Shown here one piece after another: positions 1 through 9,058 of a DNA stretch of 64,000 nucleotides; position 1 is the stretch's first letter; each line of letters begins with the position of its first letter. The notes below the pieces were generated by a model. The model searched no databases and was not told the DNA's origin. It worked only from the letters and a program-made list of their open reading frames with translations. The stretch is from NCBI GenBank assembly GCA_018268755.1, contig JAFDVW010000007.1:186001-250000 (forward strand). Direction: 5' to 3'. Source of the stretch: Acidobacteriota bacterium (GTDB taxonomy: Bacteria; Acidobacteriota; Terriglobia; Terriglobales; Acidobacteriaceae). The translations under genes and the position numbers were made by a program.

Positions 1-2049
1 GCTACGCTCATCCCGCTGATGGCGGTCCCGGTCTCGCTGATCGGCACTTTCGTGGTCTTTCCCCTGCTTGGCTTCTCGATCAATACCCTGTCCTTGTTCG
101 GGCTGGTGCTGGCCATCGGACTGGTGGTGGACGACGCCATCGTGGTGGTAGAAGCAGTGGAGCACCACATTGAATTGGGGCTCTCCCCGAAAGAAGCCAC
201 GTTGAAGGCCATGGAAGAGGTCTCCGGACCGGTGGTCGCCATTGCCCTGATCCTGGCGGCGGTGTTCGTACCCACGGCCTTCATCCCCGGCATTACCGGG
301 CGTTTGTATCAACAATTTGCCGTGACCATCGCGATTTCGGTCTTGTTCTCGGCCTTCAATGCGCTCACCCTCAGCCCGGCGCTCTCCGCCTTGCTGCTGC
401 GGCCGAAAAAAGAAGACCGCGGCCTACTCGGCAAATTCTTCGCCTGGTTCAATCGCGTCTTTGGCCGGGCGACCGACCATTACGTCACCACCAGTTCTCT
501 GCTGATTCGCAAATCGGCCTTTAGCATGGTGTTGCTGGCCCTGGTGGCGGGAGCGGCCCTGTTTATCGGCGGCCGGGTTCCCTCTTCTTTTCTGCCCCAG
601 GAAGACCAAGGTTACTTGTTCGCTGGCATCCAACTGCCGGATGCGGCGTCCTTGCAGCGCACCGAAGAAGCTACCCGCAAAGTGGAAACTATCGTGGGCC
701 AGATTCCCGGAGTCAGCGGCATCACCACCATCAACGGCTTCAGCCTGTTGAGCGGTGTTTCCAACACATACAGCGCGTTCTTCTTTGTGACCCTGAAACC
801 CTGGTCGCAGCGGGAAGCGGCCGACGAGCATGCTGACATCATCCTGAAAAGGATCAACGCGGCGATGTATTCCGTGCGCGAGGGCTTTGCCTTTGCCTTT
901 CCCCCGCCTGCCATCCCCGGCATCGGCGCTTCCGGCGGATTTACCTTCATTCTGGAAGACCGCGCCGGCAAGGACCTTAACTTCCTTTCGCAGAATGTCA
1001 AGGTCTTCATGGAGGCGCTGCGCAAGCGCCCGGAACTGGCCGGCCTCAATACCACTTATCTGCCCACCGTCCCGCAGGTATTTGTGGATGTGGACCGCGC
1101 TAAAGTCCTGCAGGAGAATGCCCGGCTCAGCGATGTCTACCAGACCATGCAAGTATTCATGGGCGGTGCGCTGGTGAATTACTTTAACCAATTCGGCCGG
1201 CAGTGGCAGGTACGGGTGCAGGCGGAAGGCGACTACCGTACGCGCGTGGAAGATCTGGGACAGTTCTATGTAACCAATGCCAGCGGCGGGTGGGTCCCCC
1301 TCAGCACCGTTACCCAATCCCGCTCCCAGGCCGGCCCCGAGTTCACCATGCGTTACAACCAGTACCGCGCCGCGCAGATCAATGGCAGCGCTGCTCCCGG
1401 ATACAGTTCCGCCCAAGCCACCAAAGCGCTGGAGGAAGTTTTCCACCAGACCATGTCACCGGAGATGGGATTCGACTATCTCGGCATGTCGTATCAGGAG
1501 CAAAGGGCCGCCCAAGGCGTCTCTCCGGCAGCGGTATTCGGGCTTTCCGGGTTGTTCGTCTTCCTCATTCTGGCGGCGCAATATGAGAGTTGGTCGCTGC
1601 CCTTCAGCGTACTACTGGGCGTGCCCATCGCCATGTTCGGCGCCTTTGCCACCCTATGGGTGCGCAACATGGAGAACAATATCTATGCGCAGATCGGCCT
1701 GGTCATGCTCATTGGCATGGCGGCCAAGAACGCCATCCTGATCGTGGAGTTCGCCAGGGCCAACTACGAAAACGGCATCCCCCTGGTGGAGGCCGCTCTC
1801 GAGGCCGCGCGTTTGCGCTTGCGCCCCATCCTGATGACCGCCTTCGCTTTCATCCTGGGCATGCTGCCGCTATGGGCGGCCAGCGGCGCCGGGGCGGCCT
1901 CGCGGCAGGTGCTGGGGACCGTGGTCATCGGAGGCATGCTGGCAGCCACGCTGATCGCCGTCTTTATCATTCCCGTGACCTTCGTGGTGGTGGAACGATT
2001 ATCGGCCCGCTTCGGCAATAAGGAAGAAAAGAAGGGGGGCGCAGCATGA
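1..2049 (+). CDS. RND (HAE1-type) multidrug efflux permease, 5' end outside window
   Basis: Inner-membrane proton-driven pump of a tripartite efflux system that expels drugs or solvents through an outer-membrane channel. The frame is open from base 1, so the start lies upstream; about 682 C-terminal codons are present. The fragment begins near TM4, where the proton-relay pair is visible (LVVDDAIVVVE). The second periplasmic loop follows, then TM8-12 with the conserved lysine motif IGMAAKNAILIVEF. Its TGA overlaps the ATG of the outer-membrane factor gene (ATGA), so the two are translationally coupled. A membrane-fusion protein gene is expected just upstream of the window (inference). Substrate cannot be read from sequence. 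Confidence 0.95.
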   Translation, partial: ATLIPLMAVPVSLIGTFVVFPLLGFSINTLSLFGLVLAIGLVVDDAIVVVEAVEHHIELGLSPKEATLKAMEEVSGPVVAIALILAAVFVPTAFIPGITGRLYQQFAVTIAISVLFSAFNALTLSPALSALLLRPKKEDRGLLGKFFAWFNRVFGRATDHYVTTSSLLIRKSAFSMVLLALVAGAALFIGGRVPSSFLPQEDQGYLFAGIQLPDAASLQRTEEATRKVETIVGQIPGVSGITTINGFSLLSGVSNTYSAFFFVTLKPWSQREAADEHADIILKRINAAMYSVREGFAFAFPPPAIPGIGASGGFTFILEDRAGKDLNFLSQNVKVFMEALRKRPELAGLNTTYLPTVPQVFVDVDRAKVLQENARLSDVYQTMQVFMGGALVNYFNQFGRQWQVRVQAEGDYRTRVEDLGQFYVTNASGGWVPLSTVTQSRSQAGPEFTMRYNQYRAAQINGSAAPGYSSAQATKALEEVFHQTMSPEMGFDYLGMSYQEQRAAQGVSPAAVFGLSGLFVFLILAAQYESWSLPFSVLLGVPIAMFGAFATLWVRNMENNIYAQIGLVMLIGMAAKNAILIVEFARANYENGIPLVEAALEAARLRLRPILMTAFAFILGMLPLWAASGAGAASRQVLGTVVIGGMLAATLIAVFIIPVTFVVVERLSARFGNKEEKKGGAA

Positions 2050-3440
2050 GGGTCTTCTACAAATCCTGGATGCTGGCGTTTCCTCTTCTGCTGGCGGGAT
2101 GCAGCCTGCAACCTAAATACAAGCGGCCGGACGTAAGTCTTCCTGCTGTTTATCGGAACGAAAGACCGCAAGACGCGCAGGCTCAAGCTCTGGGCGATAG
2201 CAAATGGTGGGAAGTCTTCCAAGACCAGGAATTGCAGGGCCTGATCCGCACCGCGCTGCAACAGAACTACGACGTGCGCATGGCCGCCACGCGGATTGAG
2301 CAGGCGCGGGCGCAACTCGGCATCACGCGGGCAAATCAGTTTCCCACTGTCTCCGGCGGGGCGGCCGCCACCGTGTTGCGCTCGCCGAAGAACAAACTTC
2401 AACCGGACTACCAGATCAACGCCGAAGAGCTCACGCTCTCCGCCAGCTGGCAGCTGGATTTCTGGGGGCAGTACCGCAGTGCGACGGAATCGGCCCGCGC
2501 TCAGCTGCTGGCGACCGAATGGGGCCGGCGTTCCGTCGTCTCTAGTCTGGTGGCCAATGTGGCGGCGGGATATTTTCAGTTGCGCGAACTTGACCTGGAG
2601 CTGGAAATTTCCCGGCGCACCTTGGCCTCGCGTCAGGAGTCTCTCAAGCTTCTTACGACCAAGGAAAAAGGTGGATCGATCTCCATGCTGGATGTGCGCC
2701 AGGGGGAGCAACTGGTCTACACCGCTTCGGCGCAGATTCCTGACATTGAACGCCGTATTCAACAGGAAGAGAATTTCCTGAGCCTACTCCTCGGCAAGTA
2801 TCCCGGACCGCTTCCGCGCGGCAAGATACTCACGGAGCAGGTGCACGCGCCGCAGATTCCCGCCGGCATTCCCTCTGCAATTCTGCAACGCCGGCCGGAC
2901 GTGGCGCAGGCCGAGCAACGCCTGATCGCCTTGAATGCGCAGATCGGCGTGGCGCGGGCCGCCTATTTCCCGCAGATTGCCCTGACTGCCGGGGGCGGCA
3001 CGCAGAGCGGAGCACTCAGCGGGCTTTTTAGTGGTCCTTCGATATTGTGGAACTTCGCCGCGGGCCTGGCCCAGCCCATTTTCACCGCCGGACGCATTCG
3101 CTCGAATGTGAAGCTGGCGGAGGCGCAACAGCAGGAAGCCATACTGGCCTATCAGCAGACCGTGCAGTCGGCGTTTCGTGATGTTTCCGACGCATTGGTC
3201 GCCTACCAGAAAGCGCAGGAGGTTCGCGCCCAGCTGCAATTCCTGTCGGACTCCGCATCCGACGCTGCGCATTTGTCCTCTCTTCGCTATAACGGGGGCG
3301 CAACCAGTTATCTGGAGGTCCTGACCAGCGAAACCAACCTCTATACAGCGGAGTTGTCGCTGGCGCAGGCACGCCTGTATGAACTGCAGGCCATGGTGCA
3401 GTTGTATAACGCGCTCGGCGGCGGCTGGCAGGAGCAATAA
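2046..3440 (+). CDS. NodT/OprM-type outer-membrane efflux lipoprotein
   Basis: Trimeric outer-membrane channel partner of the preceding RND pump. The 464-residue length fits the family. The N-terminus is a lipoprotein signal with lipobox LLLAGC (lipidated Cys19), followed by the typical QPKYKRPDV stretch. Two repeated TolC-like (OEP) halves follow, rich in Ala/Gln helices, including the LRRPDV-like motif ILQRRPDVAQAEQRL and GGATSYLEVL near the end. The ATG overlaps the pump stop codon, showing one operon. Family assignment is firm; the transported compound is unknown. Confidence 0.95.
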   Translation: MRVFYKSWMLAFPLLLAGCSLQPKYKRPDVSLPAVYRNERPQDAQAQALGDSKWWEVFQDQELQGLIRTALQQNYDVRMAATRIEQARAQLGITRANQFPTVSGGAAATVLRSPKNKLQPDYQINAEELTLSASWQLDFWGQYRSATESARAQLLATEWGRRSVVSSLVANVAAGYFQLRELDLELEISRRTLASRQESLKLLTTKEKGGSISMLDVRQGEQLVYTASAQIPDIERRIQQEENFLSLLLGKYPGPLPRGKILTEQVHAPQIPAGIPSAILQRRPDVAQAEQRLIALNAQIGVARAAYFPQIALTAGGGTQSGALSGLFSGPSILWNFAAGLAQPIFTAGRIRSNVKLAEAQQQEAILAYQQTVQSAFRDVSDALVAYQKAQEVRAQLQFLSDSASDAAHLSSLRYNGGATSYLEVLTSETNLYTAELSLAQARLYELQAMVQLYNALGGGWQEQ

Positions 3441-3476
3441 AACCCCCATGACCCCTCAATTCCCGGTGGCCCACGC

Positions 3477-4016
3477 ATGATGGTTCTTTTAGCTTTCGCG
3501 CCGTTTTTCCTCTTCGCCGTAGTGGAAAGGCTGGCCAGCGTGACCGCCGGTCTACTTTGCGGCACGATGGTGTCATTGCTGCTCATCGTCCGCGACGTGG
3601 TCAGTCCTAACCGGAAAGCAAGAGTATTGGAGATCGGGACGGCCATCGTCTTCGCCGCGCTCTCCGCCTATCATCTGCTGACCGGGGCGAGCTGGTCGAT
3701 GGTAGGCGTCCGCTTGCGCGTGGATACCGGGCTGTTCCTGATCGTGCTGACCTCTCTGGCGATTCGAATGCCCTTTACCTTGCAGTATGCAAGGGAACAA
3801 GTGCGCCCCGAGGTTTGGAGCAGCCGCGAATTTGTGCATACCAACTACATCATCACAGGGGTTTGGGCAATCGCATTTCTGGTGATGGTGGTCGCCGATT
3901 TGATCATGCTTTCCATGCCTGGCTTGCCTCTGCGAGTCGGCATCTGGACCACCGTCATCGCGATAGTCGGCGCAGTGAAGTTCACCCAGTGGTATCCGGA
4001 CCGGGCGCGTGTCTAG
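3477..4016 (+). CDS. Hypothetical multi-pass membrane protein
   Basis: Not recognised. The 179-residue protein is strongly hydrophobic with about five membrane segments: residues ~1-15, 22-40, 52-70, 80-98, and a pair near 125-170. Between them lies a short basic loop (SPNRKAR). It starts 36 bases after the efflux channel gene on the same strand, so it may be read from the same transcript. ATG codons at 3477 and 3480 are equally possible, and no strong Shine-Dalgarno is seen. No catalytic motif is visible. Confidence 0.7.
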   Translation: MMVLLAFAPFFLFAVVERLASVTAGLLCGTMVSLLLIVRDVVSPNRKARVLEIGTAIVFAALSAYHLLTGASWSMVGVRLRVDTGLFLIVLTSLAIRMPFTLQYAREQVRPEVWSSREFVHTNYIITGVWAIAFLVMVVADLIMLSMPGLPLRVGIWTTVIAIVGAVKFTQWYPDRARV

Positions 4017-4200
4017 ACGTAGCCGCCACAAGATCCAGCCCTATCACCCGATCGTGTAACTCTCCGTTCGCCTTTCATAGTGCATGCGGCCATGCCCTAC
4101 CGGGCTATGGAAAAAGCCTCCCATCTCCTGATGTGTCTGCCCAAAAAGTCCGGCATAGTGCACTCAAGATGATTTGCCCATCGGGGCGGGAGAAAAGCTC

Positions 4201-4320
4201 ATGGCCACAGGAAGCACAGAAAGCCGTCGTTCCCCAAACACCATAAGGGCCGTCGCCGTATCGATGAGCATGGTCCTGTTGACGGTCATGGTCGTAATGT
4301 CGCTGTTGTTCCGTGGATAA
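4201..4320 (+). CDS. Small single-pass membrane protein (39 aa)
   Basis: A short frame in an otherwise empty 345-base gap. The ATG at 4201 is preceded by a GGGAG Shine-Dalgarno about 9 bases upstream. The product has a charged N-terminal stretch (STESRRSP), then a continuous hydrophobic helix (AVSMSMVLLTVMVVMSLLF), and ends with RG and TAA. The layout fits a small N-in membrane peptide. It lies 42 bases before the cupin gene. No known family is recognised; the RBS plus clean TM architecture is the only support. Confidence 0.5.
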   Translation: MATGSTESRRSPNTIRAVAVSMSMVLLTVMVVMSLLFRG

Positions 4321-4361
4321 ATCCGTAACTGGCCGAAGGCATCGGCCTTAGGAAGGAACTT

Positions 4362-4838
4362 ATGTCATTTCATTTTTTCTACTCGTCACAGCCGGAAGTT
4401 TCTCCACTGCACATCCCGGAATTGGGACTGGACCTTACGGTGCGCTTGCCCCCGGAAGCTTCCGGGCAGGAGCTCACCATTCTCGAAACTATCAATGCTC
4501 CCGGTTTTGGACCGCCTCTGCATCGGCACGTGGAAACCGAGGTCTTTCGCGTGATGGAAGGACGCTATTTATACGAGGTCAACGGGCAGCGACTGGAAGC
4601 CGGAGAAGGCGACGTGGTCAGCGTACCCGGCGGAGCAGCGCATACTTTCGTCAATATTACGGACAAACCAGCGCGTCAGCTGGTCCTGATGTTGCCGGGC
4701 ATGGATGCACAGCTCTTTTTCTCGGAGCTAGGCAAGGTGCTGGCCCAAGGAAACCGCAGCCTGGGTGCGTTGAATGAATTCGGCAAACCCTGGAACGTCG
4801 AGTTCCTGGGGCCGCCGTTGCATAAGGGTACACGCTAA
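4362..4838 (+). CDS. Cupin-domain protein
   Basis: Small single-domain cupin of 158 residues. Cupin motif 1 is visible as PPLHRHVETEVFRVMEG, giving the His-X-His and Glu metal ligands. Motif 2 is GDVVSVPGGAAHTF, which supplies the second His. Such proteins bind a divalent metal and act as small-molecule dioxygenases, isomerases or sensors; the sequence does not say which. The start is fixed by an AAGGAA Shine-Dalgarno. The alpha/beta hydrolase gene follows after 50 bases, so the two may act on the same metabolite (inference). Confidence 0.85.
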   Translation: MSFHFFYSSQPEVSPLHIPELGLDLTVRLPPEASGQELTILETINAPGFGPPLHRHVETEVFRVMEGRYLYEVNGQRLEAGEGDVVSVPGGAAHTFVNITDKPARQLVLMLPGMDAQLFFSELGKVLAQGNRSLGALNEFGKPWNVEFLGPPLHKGTR

Positions 4839-4888
4839 ACCGGGAGACCGAAGGCGGCTGAGCCTCCGTCTCCGTATGGAAGGGAGCT

Positions 4889-6103
4889 ATGAACGTACTA
4901 AGTCAAAACCCGATGTGGGAAACATTTGGCATGCGGGCCCTGGGCCTGGCCGTTTACGGCGGTTCCGACCTGGGGGAATGTATCACTACCATAGAGCGGG
5001 TGGGGAACGGCGGTGCGGACGACTGGTACCAGGAATGGACTGGCACTGCCGACCGGATCCTGCAAATTGCCCGCAGCTGCGAGGGCCGGGGACATGCCAT
5101 CAGCGCGCAAGAGGCATATTTCCGCGCCTCCACCTATTATCGTGCCGCTTATATGCCGTTGTTTGGCGCACCCACGGATCCCCGGTTGCAGACTGCTTTT
5201 GAGTCTGAATCCGCCACCTTCCGCCGTGCGGCCAGCCTGAGCTTTGGCATGATCGAGCCGGTGGAAATTCCCTTTGAAAATGGCTCCTTGCCCGGCTACT
5301 TCCTCCACGCCGGAGGAGACGCCCCCCGTCCTACCATCGTGTTTGTGAATGGCTATGATGGCACGCTTCACGAAATGTACTTTGCGCATGGCCCCGCGGC
5401 TATACAACGCGGGTACCACTGCCTGCTGTTTGATGGGCCCGGGCAGGGACGAAACCTGTTTCGCGACGGCATTTCCATGCGGCCAGACTGGGAGAACGTA
5501 GTCCGGCCCGTCATTGATTATGTGCTGACCCGTCCGGAGGTGGATCCCCGCAAAATTGTTTTATGCGGGTGGAGTTTTGGCGGATTTCTCGCCCCTCGCG
5601 CGGCAGCCTTTGAAAAACGGATTGCCGCCCTGATCGCCGACCCTGGGCAATGGGACCAGCGCGACGGGCTGCGGACCATCCCCCTGGCCCCGGAAGTCCT
5701 GGCCGACCTGGACGCGGCCGGGCCTGCTCCCTTTGAACCTATCGAACAATGGCTGCGCTCTCCTCAAGCCGACCCTTTTCTGCACTGGAAGATTATTCAG
5801 CGTGGCCTGTGGGTACATGGCGTCGATACCCTGTACGATCTAGCCCGGGAAATGGTGCGCTACAGAGTCAGCCCGGTGGCCAACCAAATCCATTGTCCAA
5901 CCCTGTTGACAGCCTCCGAGGGCGACGCTATCTCCAAAGGCTCAAAGACGCTCTATGACGCCCTACTCTGTCCCAAGGTGATGGTTCCTTTTACTCTCGC
6001 GGAAGGAGCGGGCGGACATTGCGAAACCACCGCGCGCAGGCTCTACCATCAACGCGTGTTCGACTGGCTGGACGAAACCCTGGCAGCAAAATCGGGGAAT
6101 TGA
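4889..6103 (+). CDS. Alpha/beta hydrolase (FrsA/pseudooxynicotine-hydrolase-like)
   Basis: Cytoplasmic serine hydrolase of 404 residues, with an N-terminal helical region of about 125 residues before the hydrolase core. That layout resembles the DUF1100 and 2,6-dihydroxypseudooxynicotine hydrolase group. The nucleophile elbow is GWSFGG (Ser229). The oxyanion region is FVNGYDG with FDGPGQG; the likely acid is Asp346 (SEGDAIS) and the base His377 (GAGGHCE). The substrate is unknown, possibly a C-C bond or ester. Start ATG has an AAGGGAG Shine-Dalgarno. It probably forms a pair with the upstream cupin gene. Confidence 0.88.
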   Translation: MNVLSQNPMWETFGMRALGLAVYGGSDLGECITTIERVGNGGADDWYQEWTGTADRILQIARSCEGRGHAISAQEAYFRASTYYRAAYMPLFGAPTDPRLQTAFESESATFRRAASLSFGMIEPVEIPFENGSLPGYFLHAGGDAPRPTIVFVNGYDGTLHEMYFAHGPAAIQRGYHCLLFDGPGQGRNLFRDGISMRPDWENVVRPVIDYVLTRPEVDPRKIVLCGWSFGGFLAPRAAAFEKRIAALIADPGQWDQRDGLRTIPLAPEVLADLDAAGPAPFEPIEQWLRSPQADPFLHWKIIQRGLWVHGVDTLYDLAREMVRYRVSPVANQIHCPTLLTASEGDAISKGSKTLYDALLCPKVMVPFTLAEGAGGHCETTARRLYHQRVFDWLDETLAAKSGN

Positions 6104-6176
6104 GCCTACTTGATCTGCATGTGATTGGATGATCATTATGAACTGGCCGGAACCATTCCGGTCCGCGGAGAAAACC

Positions 6177-6530
6177 ATGAAAACGGATTGGCAGAAAACA
6201 CTTCTATTGCTGGTCATCGCCTTTTCGCTGGCGGCATTGGCGGCACATTCTTATATAGCTCCTCCCCCGGTGATGGCGCAGTCGAGCGACTCGCCGTATT
6301 ACATCGAGCCGGGGACCTCCGTCCTGCGCGCCCCCGATGGCAGCCGCCAGGTCGTGGGCAAGGTGATCATCGATTTGCGCAACGGTAATATTTGGGGCTT
6401 CCCCACCTTGCAGCAGGAACCATACCCAGCCACCGGGGCCAAGACCTCGCCGGTGACGTCCCATCCCTTCCTGCTAGGGCGATATGCGCTTACGGACATG
6501 GAGAAATCCGAGGCCAGTTCCAGCGAGTAA
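6177..6530 (+). CDS. Hypothetical small exported or membrane-anchored protein
   Basis: Not recognised. From ATG 6177 the product is 117 residues: a Lys-bearing N-terminus, one hydrophobic segment (LLLLVIAFSLAALAA), then a small periplasmic domain. That domain contains VGKVIIDLRNGNIWGFPT and a polar Ser/Glu tail. An upstream in-frame ATG at 6129 is possible but would put 16 extra polar residues before the signal helix. It is the first of four consecutive small exported proteins. Confidence 0.6.
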   Translation: MKTDWQKTLLLLVIAFSLAALAAHSYIAPPPVMAQSSDSPYYIEPGTSVLRAPDGSRQVVGKVIIDLRNGNIWGFPTLQQEPYPATGAKTSPVTSHPFLLGRYALTDMEKSEASSSE

Positions 6531-6707
6531 CCGCCGCCAGGGCGCAATTACCCGAAAGGGGTAGCGATGCTTTCCCCATCATAGTACCGGCGGCAGTGCC
6601 CGCCTGGAGTAACGAAAAAGCCTTCTATGCGGCGATGCGCGGCGCGGCGAAATTCGCGATAGTAGCTCTTGAGCAGTGGAATTGAACTTCAAATAAGGAA
6701 GGCTTCT

Positions 6708-7469
6708 ATGAATACAAATAGGATTCGCAGGATGTCAGGATTAGCGGTGGTCTTTGCCATGATATGCGCCGCTCCTCTGGCGTTCGCTGCCGGCAACTAC
6801 GACCCGCAGATTCAGTCGGACGTCACCAAATATCTGCAGGGCAAATCGCAATATCAGGGCATCACCGCTTCCACCGAGGACAGCATTGTCACCCTGGAGG
6901 GCAAGGTCAATTTATATATCGACGCCATCAACCTGGAAAAGAAAGTGAAGCGGATCAAGCACGTCGATGGCATCCGCAACCATGTGCAGGTGCAGAGCAA
7001 TGTTCCCGATGACCGCTTGCGGGAGATTCTTTCCGACAAGCTGCGCTACGACCGGGTGGGACAGGGCATTGCTTTCAACGCCATCACCCTGGCGGTCAAC
7101 GACGGCATTGCGACTTTAGGGGGCACCGTGCATGACTACCCCAGCCGCGACTCCGCCCTGGCCATCGCCTCGACCACACCCGGCGTCAAGGACGTGGTAG
7201 ACAACATCGAAGTTTCGCCGACCTCGATGTTCGACGATGAACTGCGCTTCAAGCTGTTCCGCGCCATCTACCAGTACCCGACGCTACAGAAGTATGCCTC
7301 GGACCCCCAGAAGCCCATCCGTATCCTGGTGGATAATGGGCGGGTCACGTTGGCTGGCGTAGTGGACTCGGCCATGGACAAACAGGTGGCCGGCATGCAA
7401 GCCAACACGGTCTCGGGTGTGTTTGCGGTCGACAACCAGCTGATTGCCCTGAACCAGCAGGCCAAGTAA
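6708..7469 (+). CDS. Periplasmic protein with three BON domains
   Basis: Exported protein of 253 residues with a clear signal peptide ending at LAFAAG. Three successive BON units follow, each with the V-x-L-x-G-x-V pattern: SIVTLEGKV, GIATLGGTV and GRVTLAGVV. BON domains are thought to bind phospholipid surfaces, as in OsmY and DolP, and support envelope integrity under stress. The start at 6708 is set by a GGAAGG Shine-Dalgarno. It lies between two other small exported proteins and probably acts in the periplasm. The exact role is inferred from the family. Confidence 0.88.
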   Translation: MNTNRIRRMSGLAVVFAMICAAPLAFAAGNYDPQIQSDVTKYLQGKSQYQGITASTEDSIVTLEGKVNLYIDAINLEKKVKRIKHVDGIRNHVQVQSNVPDDRLREILSDKLRYDRVGQGIAFNAITLAVNDGIATLGGTVHDYPSRDSALAIASTTPGVKDVVDNIEVSPTSMFDDELRFKLFRAIYQYPTLQKYASDPQKPIRILVDNGRVTLAGVVDSAMDKQVAGMQANTVSGVFAVDNQLIALNQQAK

Positions 7470-7489
7470 GCCCCGGATAGCGAGGAACT

Positions 7490-8092
7490 ATGTTTTCCAA
7501 AACAATGGCAATTCTTATGATGAGTATGCTGTGCTTCTCGAGCGCATCTTCCTTGGCGGAAGATGCGCCTCCTTTTTCCCGCACCCAGATCAAACTGATC
7601 ACGCCCTTTCAGTCGGGTCACGTGGGCATCGGCTTCGCGGTGATCGGGCAGGAAAAGGGTAGCTGCTTCGCGCGCTCCGCCGCCTCCCCGGACCGTCCCG
7701 ATGCCTGGCGTTGCACCGTCGGCAACGCCATCCAGGATCCCTGCCTGGAAAGCGTGACTGGGGACCCTAAAGTGCTGGCCTGTGTTCGCGACCCGTGGAG
7801 CGCCAATGTCACGTTGCTGACCCTCACTTCTCCGCTGCCGCAGGAAAGTCCTTCCAAAAGCGATTGGAAAGACACCCTGCCGTGGGCCCTGGAACTGGCC
7901 AACGGCCGCCACTGCACGCTAATGACCGACGCCACAGCGCCGATCGCCGGCATGCGCATCAACTACGGGTGCCCGGATGGGTCCATTGTGGCCGGCGACA
8001 TCGACCGCAGCCAGCCGGTATGGCGGGTGTTTGCCCAAGGAGCAAAGTCTACCTCCCTGGATCTGACCGATATTGCCGTGGCCTGGTACTGA
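7490..8092 (+). CDS. Hypothetical exported protein with paired cysteines
   Basis: Not recognised. The 200-residue product has a signal peptide (cleavage near SSLAEDAP). The mature region carries cysteines in SCFARS, WRCTVG, DPCLES, LACVRD, RHCTLM and NYGCPD, an even number compatible with disulfides in the periplasm. It starts 20 bases after the BON gene, so co-transcription is likely. No enzyme motif is seen. Confidence 0.7.
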   Translation: MFSKTMAILMMSMLCFSSASSLAEDAPPFSRTQIKLITPFQSGHVGIGFAVIGQEKGSCFARSAASPDRPDAWRCTVGNAIQDPCLESVTGDPKVLACVRDPWSANVTLLTLTSPLPQESPSKSDWKDTLPWALELANGRHCTLMTDATAPIAGMRINYGCPDGSIVAGDIDRSQPVWRVFAQGAKSTSLDLTDIAVAWY

Positions 8093-8260
8093 ACCGGCCA
8101 CCCAGTGGCCAGCGCAGCCTGGCCCGGTGACCGGGCTGCGCATGCCAAACGGCTGACCGTTCCACAACGGGAACCGTGTCTATCGCCGGCCGATACCCAA
8201 AAGGCTCTCCTCCTGTTGGCCAGTCTTTTTCCTCCGATAAACCAAGGGAAAGGCGGCGCC

Positions 8261-8614
8261 ATGAAGCGCATCGTTTCCCTTTACCTGATGTTCGTCCTCC
8301 TCGCGCCCATGGCCGTCACGCAGGAATTGCCGAACGCTCCCGGCGCTGCCGCGGTCCCGTCCAATGAACAGGGCATCCATAAGACCCTGCACGTGGTCGG
8401 CGGCTTTGCCATTTCCAACCTGGCTGGGACAGCGAGCCGCCGTCCTTGGCTGGGGCTGGCGGCCGGCGTGGGCGCCGGGATTGCCAAGGAAGCCCACGAC
8501 AAATCGGTTGGCGGATCCTTTTCGGGGCGCGATGTGGCCATCACCACCGCCGGCGCCTTCGCCGGATATGCCTTCAACAAATGGGTCTTGCGGGTAGGCA
8601 AGAAGTCGCACTAG
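8261..8614 (+). CDS. Small glycine-rich exported protein, YfiM-like
   Basis: Product of 117 residues from ATG 8261, with AAAGG as Shine-Dalgarno. A signal peptide ends near MAVTQEL. The mature part has two hydrophobic Gly/Ala segments: LGLAAGVGAGIAKEAHD, and DVAITTAGAFAGYAFNKWVL. The pattern AGVGAG-KEAHDK-G-FS-DV--AGAFAGY resembles the DUF2279/YfiM type of small envelope proteins. The likeness is from memory of the pattern, so the family name is tentative. It closes the run of small exported genes. Confidence 0.65.
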   Translation: MKRIVSLYLMFVLLAPMAVTQELPNAPGAAAVPSNEQGIHKTLHVVGGFAISNLAGTASRRPWLGLAAGVGAGIAKEAHDKSVGGSFSGRDVAITTAGAFAGYAFNKWVLRVGKKSH

Positions 8615-8671
8615 CCCTGGCCCTGCCCTCGGGAACTTTTCTCTATGAGATAATTTCTGACAGAGGAACGT

Positions 8672-8950
8672 ATGGCTGAGCACAAAGTGTTCTGTGTGAA
8701 ATTGCAACAGCAGCTCCCCGGTCTGGAGGAGCCGCCCTTCGACACCGATCTGGGCAAGAAGATCTACGAGAATGTCTCGCAGGCCGCCTGGGGCCAATGG
8801 GTCGAGCACTGCAAGATGCTGCTCAACGAGTACCGCCTGAATCCCGCCCGGCGCGAGGACCAGGAAGTCATCGTGCGGCAAATGGAGCAGTATTTCTTCG
8901 GGGAAGGCTCCTCTTTGCCCAAGGAATATGTGCCCCCCACGCAGGGCTGA
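8672..8950 (+). CDS. YggX-family Fe(II)-trafficking / oxidative damage protection protein
   Basis: Small cytoplasmic protein (92 residues) of the YggX family, which helps keep Fe-S clusters intact under oxidative stress. The family hallmark is the N-terminal VFCVKLQQQLPGLEEPPF block with the conserved Cys, then GKKIYENVSQAAWGQW, LNEYRLNP and a C-terminal MEQYFFGEG. Length matches the family. Shine-Dalgarno GAGGAA precedes the ATG. It stands alone between the exported-protein group and the phosphoesterase gene. Confidence 0.93.
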   Translation: MAEHKVFCVKLQQQLPGLEEPPFDTDLGKKIYENVSQAAWGQWVEHCKMLLNEYRLNPARREDQEVIVRQMEQYFFGEGSSLPKEYVPPTQG

Positions 8951-9058
8951 GCTCCATCGCCAGCCCTCGAAACCGGTAACCGTTACCCTCTGTGTGCTGG
9001 TGCCCACTTTTAGTGCAATTTTCATTCTCCCGTAACATGATTCCGCTACAACTGGAGC

